DNA from: Lentzea aerocolonigenes
GTDB lineage: Bacteria; Actinomycetota; Actinomycetes; Mycobacteriales; Pseudonocardiaceae
DNA: 8,791 nt
Direction: 5' to 3'
Assembly (NCBI RefSeq): GCF_000955955.1
Contig: NZ_JYJG01000482.1
Location: 1 to 8,791 of the forward strand
The position numbers were made by a program, and so were the translations under genes. Of this stretch, positions 7,342-8,791 are shown one piece after another; within the stretch, counting starts at the first letter, position 1, and each line of letters starts with the position of its first letter. The notes beneath the pieces were generated by a model, which did not search any database, was not told the origin of the DNA, and saw only the letters and a list, made by a program, of their open reading frames with translations.

Positions 7342-8781
7342 ATGACTGGGGTTGATCGTCGAACTTTTCTTGCTGTCAGTGCGGTTGTGGCCGGTACCGC
7401 TGCTTCGGCCGGTATCGCTCACGCCGCAGAGGCGCCTGTCTTCGCGCACGGCGTCGCGTCGGGTGACCCGTTACCCGACGGCATCCTGCTGTGGACCCGC
7501 GTGGTCACCGACGAGTCCGTGCGCTGGGAGGTCGCGCGCGACGAGTCGTTCGAGCACGTGGTCGCTCGCGGCCGCACCCGCACCGGTGCTCATCGCGACC
7601 ACACCGTGAAGGTCGAGGTCTCCGGCCTTCGTCGCGCCACCCGTTACTGGTACCGCTTCCGCGTGGACGACGTCGTGTCCCCCGTCGGCCGCACCAGGAC
7701 CGCGCCCGCCGGTGACTGCCCGAGCGTCAGGTTCGGGGTGGTGTCGTGCGCGAACTGGATGGCCGGCCACTTCGTCCCGTACGGCTACCTGGCGGATCGC
7801 GACGACCTCGACGCCGTGATCCACCTCGGTGACTACATCTACCCGCACTACGACCCGAAGGTCCGCGACGCCGAGCCGAAGCACGAGATCATCACGCTGG
7901 CGGACTACCGGACCCGGCACGCGCTCTACAAGACCGACCCGCACCTGCAACGCCTGCACGCCGCGCATCCCATGATCGCGACCTGGGACGACAACGAGAG
8001 CGCCGACAACTCGTCGGCCGTCGGCGCGCTGGGCCACGACCCGGCGACCGAGGGGCCGTGGGCGGTCCGGCTGGCCGCCGCGACCCGGGCCTACTTCGAG
8101 TGGATGCCGATCCGCGAGGGCATCATGTTCCGCCGCCTGCGGTACGGGTCGTTGTGCGACCTGACGATGCTGGACCTGCGGTCGTACCGCACGCCGGAGA
8201 CGATCATGGGTGCCCGTCAGCGCGACTGGCTGATCCGCGGGATCTGCGACGACTCCGCGCGGTGGCGGTTGATCGGCACCTCGGTGATGTTCAGCCCGCT
8301 GGCGATCCCGCCCGCGCCGGGGTTCCCGTCGGTCAACACCGACCAGTGGGATGGTTTTCCCACCGACCGGGAGCTCGTGGTCAGGGCGCTCGACCGCAAG
8401 GGGATGAAGAACGCGGTGTTCCTGACCGGGGACATCCACTCGTCGTGGGCGGTGGACGTGCCGGACGGGTCGGCGTTGAAGTCCGTGGCCACCGAGTACA
8501 TCACCACGTCGATCACGTCCGACAACTTCGACGAGTTCCTGAACGTGCCGCCGCGGACCGGGTCGCTGGCGCTGGAGGCCGCGATCATCGCCAAGAACCC
8601 GCACGTGCGGTTCGTGGAGCTGGACTCGCACGGGGTGTCGACGCTCGACATCACGCCGGACGAGGTGCGGATGGACTGGTTCTACACCTCGGACCGGACC
8701 GACCCGAACGCCACGATCCGCAAGGCCCACTCGTGGCGCACCCGCTACGGCACGGCCCGCGTGGAGCCCGTCCTCTTCTAA
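7342..8781 (+). CDS. phoD: Tat-exported PhoD-family phosphatase/phosphodiesterase
   Basis: Belongs to the PhoD alkaline phosphatase/phosphodiesterase family, exported metalloenzymes that release phosphate from esters. From ATG 7342 it has 479 residues. A twin-arginine signal DRRTFLAVSAV (5-15) leads to a likely cleavage after AHA (26-28). An N-terminal beta domain (VFAHGVASGDPLPDGILLWTR..., about 33-125) is typical for the family. The catalytic part shows VVSCANW (Cys136), HLGDYIY (Asp164, Tyr167), the helix TLADYRTRHALYKTDP, ATWDDNES (215-220) and TGDIHSSW (His366). Cys, Asp, Tyr and His in such positions bind the Fe/Ca cluster in B. subtilis PhoD. Many relatives have WDDHE where this has WDDNE, so it may belong to a subgroup. 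Leu44 is encoded by TTA (7471-7473), rare in such genomes. ATG 7330 is an alternative start; TGGACGG before 7342 is only a weak ribosome site. The gene lies 28 bp after glpD. Confidence 0.93.
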   Translation: MTGVDRRTFLAVSAVVAGTAASAGIAHAAEAPVFAHGVASGDPLPDGILLWTRVVTDESVRWEVARDESFEHVVARGRTRTGAHRDHTVKVEVSGLRRATRYWYRFRVDDVVSPVGRTRTAPAGDCPSVRFGVVSCANWMAGHFVPYGYLADRDDLDAVIHLGDYIYPHYDPKVRDAEPKHEIITLADYRTRHALYKTDPHLQRLHAAHPMIATWDDNESADNSSAVGALGHDPATEGPWAVRLAAATRAYFEWMPIREGIMFRRLRYGSLCDLTMLDLRSYRTPETIMGARQRDWLIRGICDDSARWRLIGTSVMFSPLAIPPAPGFPSVNTDQWDGFPTDRELVVRALDRKGMKNAVFLTGDIHSSWAVDVPDGSALKSVATEYITTSITSDNFDEFLNVPPRTGSLALEAAIIAKNPHVRFVELDSHGVSTLDITPDEVRMDWFYTSDRTDPNATIRKAHSWRTRYGTARVEPVLF

Positions 8782-8791
8782 ACGATGAAGG

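Noticed and set aside
5445..7343. 632-codon open frame on the minus strand opposite glpD
   Set aside because: glpD on the plus strand is unmistakable over its full length. The antisense product is low-complexity Arg/Val/His and has no recognisable domain.
7471..8730. 419-codon open frame on the minus strand opposite phoD
   Set aside because: Same composition artefact; PhoD motifs lie on the plus strand.

Overview
This is a high-GC window whose genes pack tightly and use GTG as well as ATG starts. A GlpD2-type glycerol-3-phosphate dehydrogenase, a GlpF/GlpK pair and Tat-exported PhoD-like phosphatase point to an actinomycete. The overall look suggests Pseudonocardiaceae (Lentzea/Saccharothrix-like), but that family-level placement is my inference. 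All eight genes seem complete. The window opens exactly at the ribosome binding site of the first gene, so that gene's promoter lies outside.

Region 1 (1-3050, + strand) is a surface or secreted protein cassette. Three tandem paralogous genes encode small exported proteins built from about 80-residue modules, each with one pair of cysteines. By sequence the modules fall into three types: gene 1 is A-C, gene 2 is A-B-C and gene 3 is A-B. All three proteins end, right at the stop codon, in the same 14 residues, KPKGAPQTGGGGTA. This resembles a sortase PxTG sorting motif but has no hydrophobic anchor or charged tail behind it. The fourth gene encodes a class F sortase-like protein that keeps the active-site cysteine (LITCG). 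It has Arg where the catalytic His should be (GRIES instead of GHVDS) and a strongly shortened loop after the cysteine. This set of putative substrates plus a degenerate or re-wired sortase is the most unusual part of the window.

Region 2 (3052-7313) is the glycerol catabolic locus. glpF (facilitator) and glpK (kinase) form a minus-strand operon. glpD diverges from them on the plus strand across a 232-bp control region with a plausible glpF promoter and three inverted repeats. Together the products take up glycerol, phosphorylate it and oxidise glycerol 3-phosphate to dihydroxyacetone phosphate with electrons passed to the respiratory chain. glpK runs tail to tail into the sortase-like gene, with a single base between the stop codons.

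Region 3 (7342-8781, + strand) is a PhoD-family metallophosphatase with a twin-arginine signal, 28 bp after glpD and perhaps cotranscribed with it. It contains a rare TTA leucine codon near its start. PhoD enzymes can hydrolyse glycerol-phosphate wall polymers, which would link it to the glp genes, but this is only a hypothesis.

There is no gene-free stretch longer than 300 bases. I saw no RNA gene, insertion sequence, CRISPR array or attachment site.
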